DNA of 64,000 nucleotides, taken from assembly GCF_030409795.1 (NCBI RefSeq), contig NZ_JAUFQN010000019.1, positions 558,001 to 622,000 of the forward strand, read 5' to 3'. Each line of letters begins with the position of its first letter. The stretch's first letter is position 1. This document shows, piece by piece, positions 38,461 to 46,868 of the stretch. The notes below the pieces were generated by a model that saw nothing but the letters and a program-made list of their open reading frames with translations, was not told the origin of the DNA and did no database searches. Source of the stretch: Flavobacterium paronense (GTDB lineage Bacteria; Bacteroidota; Bacteroidia; Flavobacteriales; Flavobacteriaceae). Made by a program: the position numbers and the translations under genes.

Positions 38461-39203
38461 GCAAAGTGTTCTCCTTTAGCACTATGCTGCGCAAATGTCT
38501 CCTGACTTTGCGCCTTGTTATTCATCATAACTAATATATTTTGAAATTGAATTAGGGTTCATAACATTGACGACCGGAATTTGAACCATTTCAACTTCAA
38601 GAATTCCTTTGCCATCAATATAGTTTGAAGCACTCGAATAAACATAATCTTGTGGCTTTAAAACAATACCTGCACGAACAGGATTAAAATGAATATAATC
38701 GATTTTTGACCACATAAATTTTTCAGAATAAATTTCTTCTGCATGATTACCCAATTGCCAAAACTGATAATTTTTATTTCTTGAATGTGTTTCTGTAGCC
38801 AATTTGAATCGTTCCAACATCCATTCTCGTCTGCTTTCAGGTTCTGATTGAATTTTATCTAAAATAGTTTTAGAAGTAAATTTTTTAAAATCACGAATTA
38901 AATCCGACAGTTTTCCATCATTTGATTGAACTATCATGTGAATATGATTGCTCATTATTACATAACTGTACAAAATCATTCCTTTGTTTTTAATGCAAAA
39001 ATCAAAGCACTCAATTATAGTATCTCTATAACTTTTTCTTGAAAAAACGTCAACCCAATCGACAATTGTTGCCGTTAAAAAATGTGGCAATGATTGATCT
39101 CTTATAACATAGCCTTCTTTCATAAGATTTTACTTTATCAAATATAAAAAAAGTTGCGCAAAGTCATGAGACATTTGCGCAGCTTTTCATAGGAACACTT
39201 TGC
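38461..39203 (-). mobile_element. RAYT-type transposable element B, full length (743 bp)
   Basis: One transposase gene flanked by long imperfect inverted repeats: left 38461-38512, right 39156-39203, both with the TGCGCAAATGTCTCCTGAC core. 57 bp lie between the left end and the transposase stop, 80 bp between the transposase start and the right end. Copies A, C and D share both ends. Confidence 0.85.
38518..39123 (-). CDS. REP-associated tyrosine transposase (Y1, HuH)
   Basis: 201 residues. HuH motif H60-I-H62 in MSNHIHMIV, and YIHFNPVRAG with the probable catalytic Tyr143; both are signatures of RAYT/TnpA-REP proteins of the IS200/IS605 superfamily, which cut single-stranded hairpin DNA. 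FWQLGNHAEEIYSEKFM is also typical. The frame is intact, so it could be active. Its last five codons and stop lie within sequence shared with the gene-less copies, so the C-terminus is encoded by the element end. The C-terminal tail after about residue 170 is not conserved in my memory of the family. Confidence 0.93.
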   Translation of the reverse strand: MKEGYVIRDQSLPHFLTATIVDWVDVFSRKSYRDTIIECFDFCIKNKGMILYSYVIMSNHIHMIVQSNDGKLSDLIRDFKKFTSKTILDKIQSEPESRREWMLERFKLATETHSRNKNYQFWQLGNHAEEIYSEKFMWSKIDYIHFNPVRAGIVLKPQDYVYSSASNYIDGKGILEVEMVQIPVVNVMNPNSISKYISYDE

Positions 39204-39212
39204 TGAGCTGGT

Positions 39213-39246
39213 TTAGTTACCACGCGAAAGGATTCGCGCGGGAGCG
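39213..39246. repeat. 34-bp direct repeat with CGCGAAAGGATTCGCG palindrome, copy 1
   Basis: Identical over 34 bp to 40242-40275. The core CGCGAA/TTCGCG forms a hairpin with loop AGGA. Located ten bases beyond the right end of element B. Confidence 0.9.
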
Positions 39247-39254
39247 GGAAAAAA

Positions 39255-39284
39255 AAAGAGTTAGTTTTTTTAAACTAACTCTTT
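39255..39284 (-). terminator. Rho-independent terminator for the 39311-40117 gene
   Basis: Perfect 13-base arms (39255-39267 and 39272-39284) with a 4-base loop. On the minus strand the stem is followed by a run of T (A run 39249-39257 on the plus strand). Confidence 0.88.
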
Positions 39285-39310
39285 ACATAAACAAAACTAT
39301 TACCAATTAA

Positions 39311-40117
39311 TTATTCACACCACAATACTAGAGTTACTTCTATTATTCCATTTTGGTTCAATAACGAATCTGAAAGAACTATTGGACCAATTGAGGTAAC
39401 TCCACAAAAGTAATCTTGAAAACCACCAAAATTATAGGTGCCTTTTGGTAAATTTAAAAAACAATCTCCTCCGTTTTGATTTCCTTGATCGTTATTAGGA
39501 TATAAGTATTCACCAGTTAATGTATTTACAGCATAAAATCCGGGTTGATAACTAGTTGTGTTTCCTTGGCTATCAACAACTTTAATGCAAACATTGTAAG
39601 TTTTATTTAATACTTGCAATTCTTGTACATTTGTAATTATGTTTCTCGCGAAATTAAATTGTTTAGTAAGAGCCGATCTTAAGGGAGTAACTAAATTTAA
39701 AGCCAATGAATTATTACCAGAATTAACAGCAGTTACAATTTGATTAGTTAATAAATAAACAACATCATTTTGTTGTAAAATTTTTGCAGTCAAATCGTTA
39801 ATTAGTGCGGTAGAAAAAGCAATAGAAGAACTAGATTGAGCTGTAGCAACATAATAATCAACATTGTTAGCATTAGTTTCTTTCTCATCATTACTGTTTG
39901 TCATGATAGTAGCAAACAAAACTATATTTGGATTTCGAATAATAGTTAATTGTTTTACCAATTGATTTACTGCTTTTCTAGATACAGTAACTTCTTGTTT
40001 AATATTTTCAGCTGATTGAATTGCTGAACTTAAATTTTGCTCTGCTACAGTTTGAGCAAATGCACTTCCGAAAACAAATACGCTTAGTGTTAAAGCATAA
40101 AAAATAATTTTTTTCAC
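39311..40117 (-). CDS. Secreted protein of unknown function
   Basis: 268 residues, signal peptide (MKKIIFYALTLSVFVFGSAFAQ). Residues 25-170 are helical, rich in Ser/Asn/Gln and lacking cysteine; residues 170-268 are beta-rich with four cysteines (NVCIKVVD, GDCFLNL, DYFCGV, terminal WCE), possibly a disulphide-stabilised domain. No family recognised. Has its own promoter core and terminator, and lies between two identical 34-bp repeats. Confidence 0.7.
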   Translation of the reverse strand: MKKIIFYALTLSVFVFGSAFAQTVAEQNLSSAIQSAENIKQEVTVSRKAVNQLVKQLTIIRNPNIVLFATIMTNSNDEKETNANNVDYYVATAQSSSSIAFSTALINDLTAKILQQNDVVYLLTNQIVTAVNSGNNSLALNLVTPLRSALTKQFNFARNIITNVQELQVLNKTYNVCIKVVDSQGNTTSYQPGFYAVNTLTGEYLYPNNDQGNQNGGDCFLNLPKGTYNFGGFQDYFCGVTSIGPIVLSDSLLNQNGIIEVTLVLWCE

Positions 40118-40147
40118 AATAAAAAAATGTTTAGATTAGTAATGAAA

Positions 40148-40155
40148 CAAAGTTA
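40148..40155 (-). promoter_or_regulatory. Promoter core for the 39311-40117 gene
   Basis: TAACTTTG on the minus strand, 30 bp upstream of the start codon; fits TAnnTTTG. No TTTG at -33. Confidence 0.5.
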
Positions 40156-40241
40156 TTTTAAATAGCTTTAATAGATTTATTTTGTTAATTATCAAATCTT
40201 TACAAATATGTAATGTTAAAGTAAATTTAGTATAATTATGG

Positions 40242-40275
40242 TTAGTTACCACGCGAAAGGATTCGCGCGGGAGCG
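40242..40275. repeat. 34-bp direct repeat with CGCGAAAGGATTCGCG palindrome, copy 2
   Basis: Identical to 39213-39246. It abuts the truncated left end of element C (from 40278), so the element's first 13 bases were lost or replaced at this junction. Confidence 0.9.
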
Positions 40276-40277
40276 AG

Positions 40278-40444
40278 CTTTTAGCACTAAGCTGCGCAAA
40301 TGTCTCCTGACTTTGCGCTTTGTTATTCATCATAACTCGTTTCGCTCTAGTTGAACTATAGCGCCTATTATACCTTATCAAATTTATAAAAAAAGTTGCG
40401 CAAAGTCAGGAGACATTTGCGCAGCTTTTCGTAGGAACACTTTG
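40278..40444. mobile_element. Non-autonomous RAYT-element derivative, copy C (167 bp, left end truncated)
   Basis: Matches copies A and D from CTTTTAGCACTAAG to GGAACACTTTG, including the 34-bp centre (one base differs, GCCTATT for GCCGATT). The outermost 13 bases of the left end are missing and replaced by the 34-bp repeat. Confidence 0.85.
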
Positions 40445-40455
40445 TCGAGCGGGGT

Positions 40456-40944
40456 CTATTCAAGACTTGTTGTAACCGATTTAGAACAACCACTACCTTT
40501 TCTACAAGCATCGCAATACCAATCAATTACATTGCCAGGACCTACTTCATGTCTAGGATTACAACCTCTAGTACATCCACCACTACAGGTACAAGTGCCA
40601 CTTAATAAAACATTATCTTTAAAAGAGGCTACAAACACATTATCATTCAATGCTAAATCAAAAGCAATTTTGGTGCTCCCCATATTGTCTTGAGCGACCA
40701 AAATATAATAGACTCTGGATGGGTCATTCACAAAAGAATCTTTTACTATTTCAAATTCTGTTAAAACGGCATTGTTTTTTATTGCCCTCAGTTTTTCCTC
40801 TAAAACTTTTTTCAAAAAAGACTTATCAATTGTTATTTTGTAAATATCTTTTTCTACTACACCAATTTCTTTCTTGGTTATTTGTGCATGGCCGACACAA
40901 CTTGTTAAAAATAAAGCAAGTAAGCAAACTAATAATTTTTTCAT
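40456..40944 (-). CDS. Cysteine-rich lipoprotein of unknown function
   Basis: 162 residues. Lipoprotein signal (MKKLLVCLLALFLTSC, Cys16). Residues 25-115 are an unremarkable soluble domain. The last 45 residues hold seven cysteines: CTCSGGCTRGC, then WYCDACRKGSGC. The CxC/CxxC spacing suggests a metal-binding or multiply disulphide-bonded knob; no family recognised. The stop codon is 12 bases from element C. Confidence 0.68.
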   Translation of the reverse strand: MKKLLVCLLALFLTSCVGHAQITKKEIGVVEKDIYKITIDKSFLKKVLEEKLRAIKNNAVLTEFEIVKDSFVNDPSRVYYILVAQDNMGSTKIAFDLALNDNVFVASFKDNVLLSGTCTCSGGCTRGCNPRHEVGPGNVIDWYCDACRKGSGCSKSVTTSLE

Positions 40945-41230
40945 ACTTTTATAAATTAAAATTATTTTGCAGTCCTACTTTTGTCTTCTAAAACAATTAA
41001 TAAGGTAGGGCTGCTTTTTTTGGTTGGTTTGGTCGTAATTTCATTTAATAACAAACCTCTAAAATAAATGAAATTTTAATTTGATGTAATTGTGAGAGGG
41101 TAAGTCTCTTAGTTTTCCATTTATAGATTTAAATGTCTTGTAAATCTATATTTTAATTAGGGTAAACAAGTACACTAAAAGTGTACATTTTCATCAAACG
41201 TATTATTAATTTTAGAAAGTTCCTCGTTTT

Positions 41231-41410
41231 GCAAAGTGTTCTCTTTTAGCACTAAACTGCGCAAATGTCTCCTGACTTTGCGCTTTGTTATTCATCATAA
41301 CTCGTTTCGCTCTAGTTGAACTATAGCGCCGATTATACCTTATCAAATTTATAAAAAAAGTTGCGCAAAGTCAGGAGACATTTGCGCAGCTTTTCGTAGG
41401 AACACTTTGC
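41231..41410. mobile_element. Non-autonomous RAYT-element derivative, copy D (180 bp)
   Basis: Complete copy: GCAAAGTGTTCTC to GGAACACTTTGC, same length as A and nearly identical to it. The inner arms GCGCAAATGTCTCCTGACTT and their complement pair perfectly; the whole element can fold into one long hairpin with a smaller central stem. Confidence 0.88.
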
Positions 41411-41435
41411 TGAGCTTGTGGTTGAGTTCTTGTCT

Positions 41436-41468
41436 ACACCTGACAGGTTTTTAAAACCTGACAGGTGT
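41436..41468. repeat. Palindrome of the ACCTGACAGG family, copy 3
   Basis: Same core as 30541 and 35924 with one asymmetric base (ACCTGACAGG on both arms). It lies 31 bp beyond the stop of the M1 fusion gene, where it could act as its terminator. Confidence 0.75.
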
Positions 41469-41498
41469 TCTTTTTAGTACACCACAGGCTTTAAATTA

Positions 41499-44400
41499 TT
41501 ACTCCACCGCCTTCACATTATCATCCGGAACACGGTCAATCAAATAATTATAAGGGTCAATACCAGCTTTATAAGGTTCGGTCTTCGTTTTAAACACAAA
41601 GGTGTTGTCCTTTTTAGTAATCTTCAAACGTTTATACACCAAAGGCTTCCCTAAAACATCCGCTTTGTCCGATGCGCCAAATACCCCAATGTCAATATAA
41701 TCGGCAAGAGGAGTAGGGGTTTCTTTCCCCAAAGCATTAGAACGCGACTTCTCAGAAGTAGTATTTATAGTAACTTCATACTCATTCCCAACCTTTTTAG
41801 ACGTTACTTTCAAAGCCCGGTTAGAAAACAACGTAATGTTCTCAAACAAATCGGGTATCAAATAATTAAGACTATCCGGAGTCACTTTTCGAAACTCATT
41901 CACAGCATCAAGTGAAGTAGCATAAGGAGGGTCTTTGTAACCAAATTGGGTAATCAGGTTCTTCATCGCTTTATTCACGTTTTGCTCGCCCACCATTTCT
42001 TTGAAGTAATACAGCACCACGCTCGCTTTATTATAATGAATGTACTGCTGGTTCTCAGTTTTCATAATCGGATTCTCTCCCTCAAACTCGGTACTTCTGC
42101 CTCGCAGGTATTCATTCATTTCATACTCTAAGAACTTCTTCATCTTGTCCTTGCCATATTCTTTTTCCATCACCATTAAGGAGGAATATTGCGCAAAGCC
42201 TTCACTCATCATTTCACTACCTTGCATATTCGCCCCACACAATTGATGCGCCCAATATTGATGTCCCATTTCATGCGCTACCACATAAAATACCATATCA
42301 ATATCATCTTTAGATACATCCCGCAAATCGGTTATAAAACCAATTCCTTCACTGTAAGGCATCGTCCCCGGAAACGCTTGTGCAAAACTGGCATACCTTG
42401 GGAACTCCAATATTCTACACTGCTTGTGATAGTAAGGACCAAAGTTAGTAGTGTAATACTCCAACGCTTTTTGCATGCTCTTCATCATATTAGGTACGTT
42501 AGTCGCATGTTGTTTGTCGTAGTATACTTCTAAGTCAATGCCCTTCCATTTTTTTCTTGCCACTTGATAGTTAGCAGAAATAAACGAATAGAAGTTAAGC
42601 GACTTTTGGTCTAAATGGTATTTGAAATACTTCTTGCCATTAGCATCCCAACTTTTCAATAAGGAACCCGGAGCCACCGCAATTTGATCTTTAGCCGTAC
42701 TAATAGTAGTCGTCACTTCCACCCAATCTGAATCACTGCTGATATACGTATTACCACGAGCGACTAAATTGCTTTCATCTAGTTTAGGCATTCTGTCGCG
42801 TTTAGGCAATTTGCGTTTGATACGCAGGTTTTTATCCATGATCTCAAAATTCTTATTGTATCCAAAATTCGGCATGATGTCTTCGTTGTTAAAGAAGCTG
42901 CCGTTTTGGGTCAATTGCGTAAAGCTGACCTCATTCTCAAACCCTTTGGTAATACTGGCTACATTAATCGTGATTTTAATAGAATCATTCGGTGCCAAAG
43001 GCTTGTTTAAAGTATAAATGCTGTAAAACAAATCCTTGTCATTTACTTTCAATTTTGAGTTCGGGATGGTCAGTTTGATACTATCGGATAACAAAGGCAA
43101 AGTAAAATGCAATTCGTTAATAGTAGTATTCGTTTTGTTTTTAGCCCAAGCTTCAATAGTAGCAGTCATGTTGCGCTGCTCAGGCTGGATGTCAATAGTA
43201 TAATCAAACTTATAAAAGCGAGGCTGTGCCAAATGCTCATATTTTTTATACTTAGTCTCATAGCTCACTTGCATGTTTTCTTCCTGTTTAGGCGAATCAT
43301 AGCGGTTGACAATTTTAGTATTATAAAACACCCAACCACCACAAAGGATAAAAGCCAACAGTGCCACAGCAAGTCCCATCTTACTTTGACGGAATTGTAC
43401 TCGAGCCTGTTGCCAACGGTGTTTGAAATCGGTTTCTTTGCCACGAACGTAAAACGCAAGAATAGCAAAGCAAAGTACAATACAAAACAAACCCCAATAC
43501 ACGTTAAACCAAAACAAACCAGGCACAAACGGACCAAAACCATTCATATCCGAATAAGTTACATCTGGTTTCGAATTAAAAGCAACCATATTGGTACTAA
43601 TTTCCAATAATCCCCACACAAAACCGTTGACTACTATAAACATCACAAAAGCAAAGTAAGCCACATAACGATTGTTAATCAAATAATGAAAGAGTAACGA
43701 AAGCACCACCAAATAAGTATAACTCAACAGCTTTAAAACCAGCAACGATTTGATATACACATCCAAATCATAACGGGTATACCCATGCAAGGTTTGAGCA
43801 ATAATCCCAATAAGGATAGTGCCAACTAATACTATAGCAATAGCAAAAACAATCGCTACCACTTTAGACCCAAATAAACTAATAGTTTGAATCGGAGTAG
43901 CATCTTGTATTTCATTGATTTTGGCATCGCGTTCTTTCCAAACTAAAACACCCGTATAAAAGGCAATAAATCCCAGTATAAACAACATTAACGAACCATC
44001 AATGATGTCTATTATATCATACGTCACAGGATATTGCACCGCACCATAACGCCCCGAAAAACTGGTTAAGTTAGTAATCAATAAAATCATCCCAATAGAA
44101 ACAATGATAATAAACGTTGGGTTTTTAATAACCGCTTTAATCTCAAATTTAATTAAACTAAAGAACGTCGACCAAGAGAAGACGCCCGCTTTCGTTGGTT
44201 GAAATGTGGTATTAGTAATAATAGCCGGTGCAGTGGCTGCAACTACTTTCTCTTTTTTAGCCTTTACATTTTTGGTGTTAAAAGAAAAGCGGTAGTACAC
44301 CATAACTAGTATAGCAATCATAATCGTCAACCAAACGACACGGTTTATCAATAATTCCCCATGAAGCGAAACGGCGTGATTGTTCTTTTCATCTACCGTT

Positions 44401-45077
44401 AAATACTTGGTCATGATTTCGAAAGGTTTGGAGCCAAAAGGATCCAGCAAATTAGCCAACCATTCTTTTTGAATATCACTAGTAAAGATGTCCGATACAG
44501 CATAAAACACCAATATCAGCATAGAACCGATAAAGGAAATGATATTACTTCTGAAGATAATAGCCAACGAAAACAACATCACTCCCGAGATAATCACATT
44601 CGGAATCCCAAAGTTTAAAATCCCAAAGAAATGTCCGCTTAATTCCGTTGGACCAAATCGTTCCGCCGGACACATATCAAGCGGCGGAGCTAATAAAGTA
44701 CCTAAAAGCGCACCAATAGAAATCCCCAACAAAGGAATAACCGATACTATCGCAGCACCTATAAATTTCCCAAAGAAATAATCTCTTTTCTTGATAGGAG
44801 ACGTAAAGATAAATTGGTACATGCCATATTGAAAGTCCCTATTAGCCGTTGCATTCATAAAAGCAGTAGTCATCAACAGACAAATAGTCGAGAAGATGCC
44901 ATAATATTGTTCGATAATAAAAGGGGCATTTTTATGCGTATTGCCGACACCGCCTCCAATAGTAACATGTTCAGAAGCTACAGCAAAAAAGACCAATAAG
45001 GCATTGATGAATAAAAAGATCCACACCATGGGAGTCTTTAACCAATATTTGAGTTCGAATTGTATAAATTTCCACAT
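41499..45077 (-). CDS. ABC-2 type permease fused to M1-family metallopeptidase
   Basis: 1192 residues. The first 600 or so contain two ABC-2-type permease units (about 12 transmembrane helices; MWKFIQFELKYWLKTPMVW opens the first, FFSLIKFEIKAVIKNPTFI the second). Residues about 640-1192 form an M1 aminopeptidase-like region with zinc site HEMGH (935-939) and SEGFAQY about 19 residues later; GTMPYSEGIGF stands where M1 enzymes have the GxMEN substrate loop. The ATPase gene lies 21 bp upstream, so the two proteins probably form one exporter. Fused permease/M1 proteins are known in Bacteroidota; the cargo is unknown. Confidence 0.92.
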   Translation of the reverse strand: MWKFIQFELKYWLKTPMVWIFLFINALLVFFAVASEHVTIGGGVGNTHKNAPFIIEQYYGIFSTICLLMTTAFMNATANRDFQYGMYQFIFTSPIKKRDYFFGKFIGAAIVSVIPLLGISIGALLGTLLAPPLDMCPAERFGPTELSGHFFGILNFGIPNVIISGVMLFSLAIIFRSNIISFIGSMLILVFYAVSDIFTSDIQKEWLANLLDPFGSKPFEIMTKYLTVDEKNNHAVSLHGELLINRVVWLTIMIAILVMVYYRFSFNTKNVKAKKEKVVAATAPAIITNTTFQPTKAGVFSWSTFFSLIKFEIKAVIKNPTFIIIVSIGMILLITNLTSFSGRYGAVQYPVTYDIIDIIDGSLMLFILGFIAFYTGVLVWKERDAKINEIQDATPIQTISLFGSKVVAIVFAIAIVLVGTILIGIIAQTLHGYTRYDLDVYIKSLLVLKLLSYTYLVVLSLLFHYLINNRYVAYFAFVMFIVVNGFVWGLLEISTNMVAFNSKPDVTYSDMNGFGPFVPGLFWFNVYWGLFCIVLCFAILAFYVRGKETDFKHRWQQARVQFRQSKMGLAVALLAFILCGGWVFYNTKIVNRYDSPKQEENMQVSYETKYKKYEHLAQPRFYKFDYTIDIQPEQRNMTATIEAWAKNKTNTTINELHFTLPLLSDSIKLTIPNSKLKVNDKDLFYSIYTLNKPLAPNDSIKITINVASITKGFENEVSFTQLTQNGSFFNNEDIMPNFGYNKNFEIMDKNLRIKRKLPKRDRMPKLDESNLVARGNTYISSDSDWVEVTTTISTAKDQIAVAPGSLLKSWDANGKKYFKYHLDQKSLNFYSFISANYQVARKKWKGIDLEVYYDKQHATNVPNMMKSMQKALEYYTTNFGPYYHKQCRILEFPRYASFAQAFPGTMPYSEGIGFITDLRDVSKDDIDMVFYVVAHEMGHQYWAHQLCGANMQGSEMMSEGFAQYSSLMVMEKEYGKDKMKKFLEYEMNEYLRGRSTEFEGENPIMKTENQQYIHYNKASVVLYYFKEMVGEQNVNKAMKNLITQFGYKDPPYATSLDAVNEFRKVTPDSLNYLIPDLFENITLFSNRALKVTSKKVGNEYEVTINTTSEKSRSNALGKETPTPLADYIDIGVFGASDKADVLGKPLVYKRLKITKKDNTFVFKTKTEPYKAGIDPYNYLIDRVPDDNVKAVE

Positions 45078-45098
45078 ACGATTTTACGTTTTTATAAG

Positions 45099-45968
45099 TT
45101 ATACTAATTCGTTTAATTTGGCAAAGAACACATCTTCCAGGTTTTCTTCCGCTTTGGTAAATCCGTCCAAACGCTCTTCCGAAAACACGTGAATTAAAGG
45201 TTGTCCACCAACCAATTTATTAGAGATTACTTTAAATTCGTCTTGGTATTTGGCTAGTTCTTGTTTAGTTACTTTCTTCTCCCACACTTTGCCTTTTACT
45301 TGCAGCAGAGCATCATCAGTATTTCCGGAAAAAAGTACACTTCCTTTATCAACAACCGCCATTTGAGTACACAATTCGCGAACGTCTTGCACAATATGAG
45401 TAGAAAGAATCACAATAGTATTCTCTCCAATCTCACTCAATATATTATAAAACCTGTTTCGTTCTCCCGGGTCTAATCCTGCAGTTGGTTCATCCACAAT
45501 TACCAGTTGAGGTGTACCAATAAGACATTGCGCAATCCCAAATCGCTGACGCATTCCACCACTATAACTGCTTACTGCTTTGTTGCGTTGTTCCCATAAG
45601 TTTACTTTAACCAAAAGTTGTTCAATCATTTGCTTTCTTTCCGATTTGTTTTCAAAACCTTTCAGTAAAGCCAGGTTGTCTAACAAATCCACCGCAGAAG
45701 TTCTGGGATATACGCCAAATTCCTGAGGCAAATACCCCAATACTTTTCGAACCGCTTCTTTATCCTTTAGTACATCAATATCGCCAAGCGTAACCGAACC
45801 ACTATCCGCATCTTGAAGCGTAGCCAAAGTTCGCATTAAAGAAGATTTACCGGCACCGTTAGGCCCTAATAAACCAAACATTCCGGTGGGAATGGTTAAA
45901 GAAACATTGTTTAAGGCATGAACGCCATTGCTGTATCGTTTGTCTAAATTTTTAATTTGTAATTCCAT
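45099..45968 (-). CDS. ABC transporter ATP-binding protein
   Basis: 289 residues. Walker A GPNGAGKS (35-42), Q-loop in GYLPQEFGVYP, signature YSGGMRQRFGIAQ, Walker B LVIVDEPTAGLDP and H-loop STHIVQD. The C-terminal 80 residues are a beta-rich extension often found in ABC-2 export ATPases. First gene of a two-gene operon with the permease/M1 fusion. A 58-bp repeat lies 55 bp upstream. Confidence 0.95.
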   Translation of the reverse strand: MELQIKNLDKRYSNGVHALNNVSLTIPTGMFGLLGPNGAGKSSLMRTLATLQDADSGSVTLGDIDVLKDKEAVRKVLGYLPQEFGVYPRTSAVDLLDNLALLKGFENKSERKQMIEQLLVKVNLWEQRNKAVSSYSGGMRQRFGIAQCLIGTPQLVIVDEPTAGLDPGERNRFYNILSEIGENTIVILSTHIVQDVRELCTQMAVVDKGSVLFSGNTDDALLQVKGKVWEKKVTKQELAKYQDEFKVISNKLVGGQPLIHVFSEERLDGFTKAEENLEDVFFAKLNELV

Positions 45969-46022
45969 AATGATGGTTGGTTAGGAGTTAATGTAAAGTC
46001 GGTTTGACGTTCAATGGTTTTG

Positions 46023-46080
46023 TTTTGTTACAGTTACCTTTTAACAATACTACAAAAAAACTTTTTAACTAAATTATTTA
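46023..46080. repeat. 58-bp direct repeat, copy 1 (upstream of ABC ATPase)
   Basis: 54 of 58 bases match 46869-46926. It lies upstream of the ATPase gene and just beyond the stop of the metallo-beta-lactamase gene. Confidence 0.9.
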
Positions 46081-46099
46081 GCGTATCGACAGCAAGCTT

Positions 46100-46858
46100 T
46101 TATTTTGTTTGGAATAGGGTAATGGTATAATCCAATAATTTTTGGTTGCCATAGGCTCCATGTCCCGGAACAACAAGGGCCACATCAGCATATTCCTTTT
46201 TGACTTTTGCCACCGTGTTAGACCATTCGTCAAGATTAGCATCCCCCAGATACCCTTTATTTGCGTTTACTTCTTTGACTAAACAACCGCCAAACAATAT
46301 CTTTTCGCTCGGAAAATAACCCACCACATTATCTTTAGTATGTCCTTCTCCAAAAAATTTCACCATAACTTTTTCATGGCCCACTTTCAAAGTAAGCGAA
46401 TCCTTAAAGCTGTTTTTAGGAAATGCAAAATGGTTTTCTTTGGCCAAGAGAATGGTTTTGTAATAGCCATAAGAAGGAATAGCATTATCATCAAAGGCTT
46501 TTAGTCCACCCAAACAATCGTCATGAAAATGAGTGGGGATAATAGCGTTTATTTTGCAATGCAGTGTTTCTTTTATCCAATGGATTAATTCATAGGAAGG
46601 TTTGTCGGTGGTAGGGGTATCAAAAATAATAGCTTCATTACTATTGCTTACTATAAGTCCGTTACAAGTGACATTCCCAAAATCATGAGTTTGTTTATAA
46701 GAAGTGTGTACAAATGAATTTTCGGCAATTTGGGTGATGATTAAATCTTTAGTTTGGTAGACTTTTTTTGCTTTAAAGGCGTCATGTTTTTTAGAATTAC
46801 AATGCACCAATAGGAGAGCTGTTGAAATGATTATTACTATTTTTATACTGACTTTCAT
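46100..46858 (-). CDS. Subclass B1-type metallo-beta-lactamase
   Basis: 252 residues. All six B1 zinc ligands are present: H110, H112 and D114 in THFHDDCLGG, H173 in GEGHTKDN, C192 in GGCLVK (with the substrate-binding Lys195) and H233 in PGHG. NGLIV and GDANLDEW are also typical. The position that is usually Asn233 in B1 numbering appears to be Tyr. N-terminus: hydrophobic MKVSIKIVIIISTALLLVHC, which could be a lipobox with an unusual His before Cys20. By family it should hydrolyse beta-lactams; activity cannot be read from sequence. Intrinsic B1 enzymes are common in Flavobacteriaceae. Flanked by 58-bp direct repeats. Confidence 0.9.
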   Translation of the reverse strand: MKVSIKIVIIISTALLLVHCNSKKHDAFKAKKVYQTKDLIITQIAENSFVHTSYKQTHDFGNVTCNGLIVSNSNEAIIFDTPTTDKPSYELIHWIKETLHCKINAIIPTHFHDDCLGGLKAFDDNAIPSYGYYKTILLAKENHFAFPKNSFKDSLTLKVGHEKVMVKFFGEGHTKDNVVGYFPSEKILFGGCLVKEVNANKGYLGDANLDEWSNTVAKVKKEYADVALVVPGHGAYGNQKLLDYTITLFQTK

Positions 46859-46868
46859 TCCGTTTATT

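Larger units (their letters stand above)
38150..38517. other. 368-bp non-genic stretch made of repeats
   Basis: Occupied by element A (38156-38335), the duplicated gene fragment (38344-38454) and the left end of element B (from 38461). No independent gene. Confidence 0.8.
40945..41498. other. 554-bp intergenic region with element D and two hairpins
   Basis: A hairpin with T-run at 40969-41021 (10-base arms 40969-40978 and 41005-41014, one G-U), AT-rich sequence to 41230, element D (41231-41410) and a palindrome of the eno-terminator family (41436-41468). No gene seen. Confidence 0.6.

Noticed and set aside
40136-40381. Open frame on the minus strand across element C
   Set aside because: It overlaps the repeat and the upstream region of another gene, and translates repeat sequence only.
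38156-41410. Repeated units interpreted as a CRISPR array
   Set aside because: The four units are 167-743 bp, far apart and palindromic, with genes between them; no short regular repeats with unique spacers and no cas genes are present.
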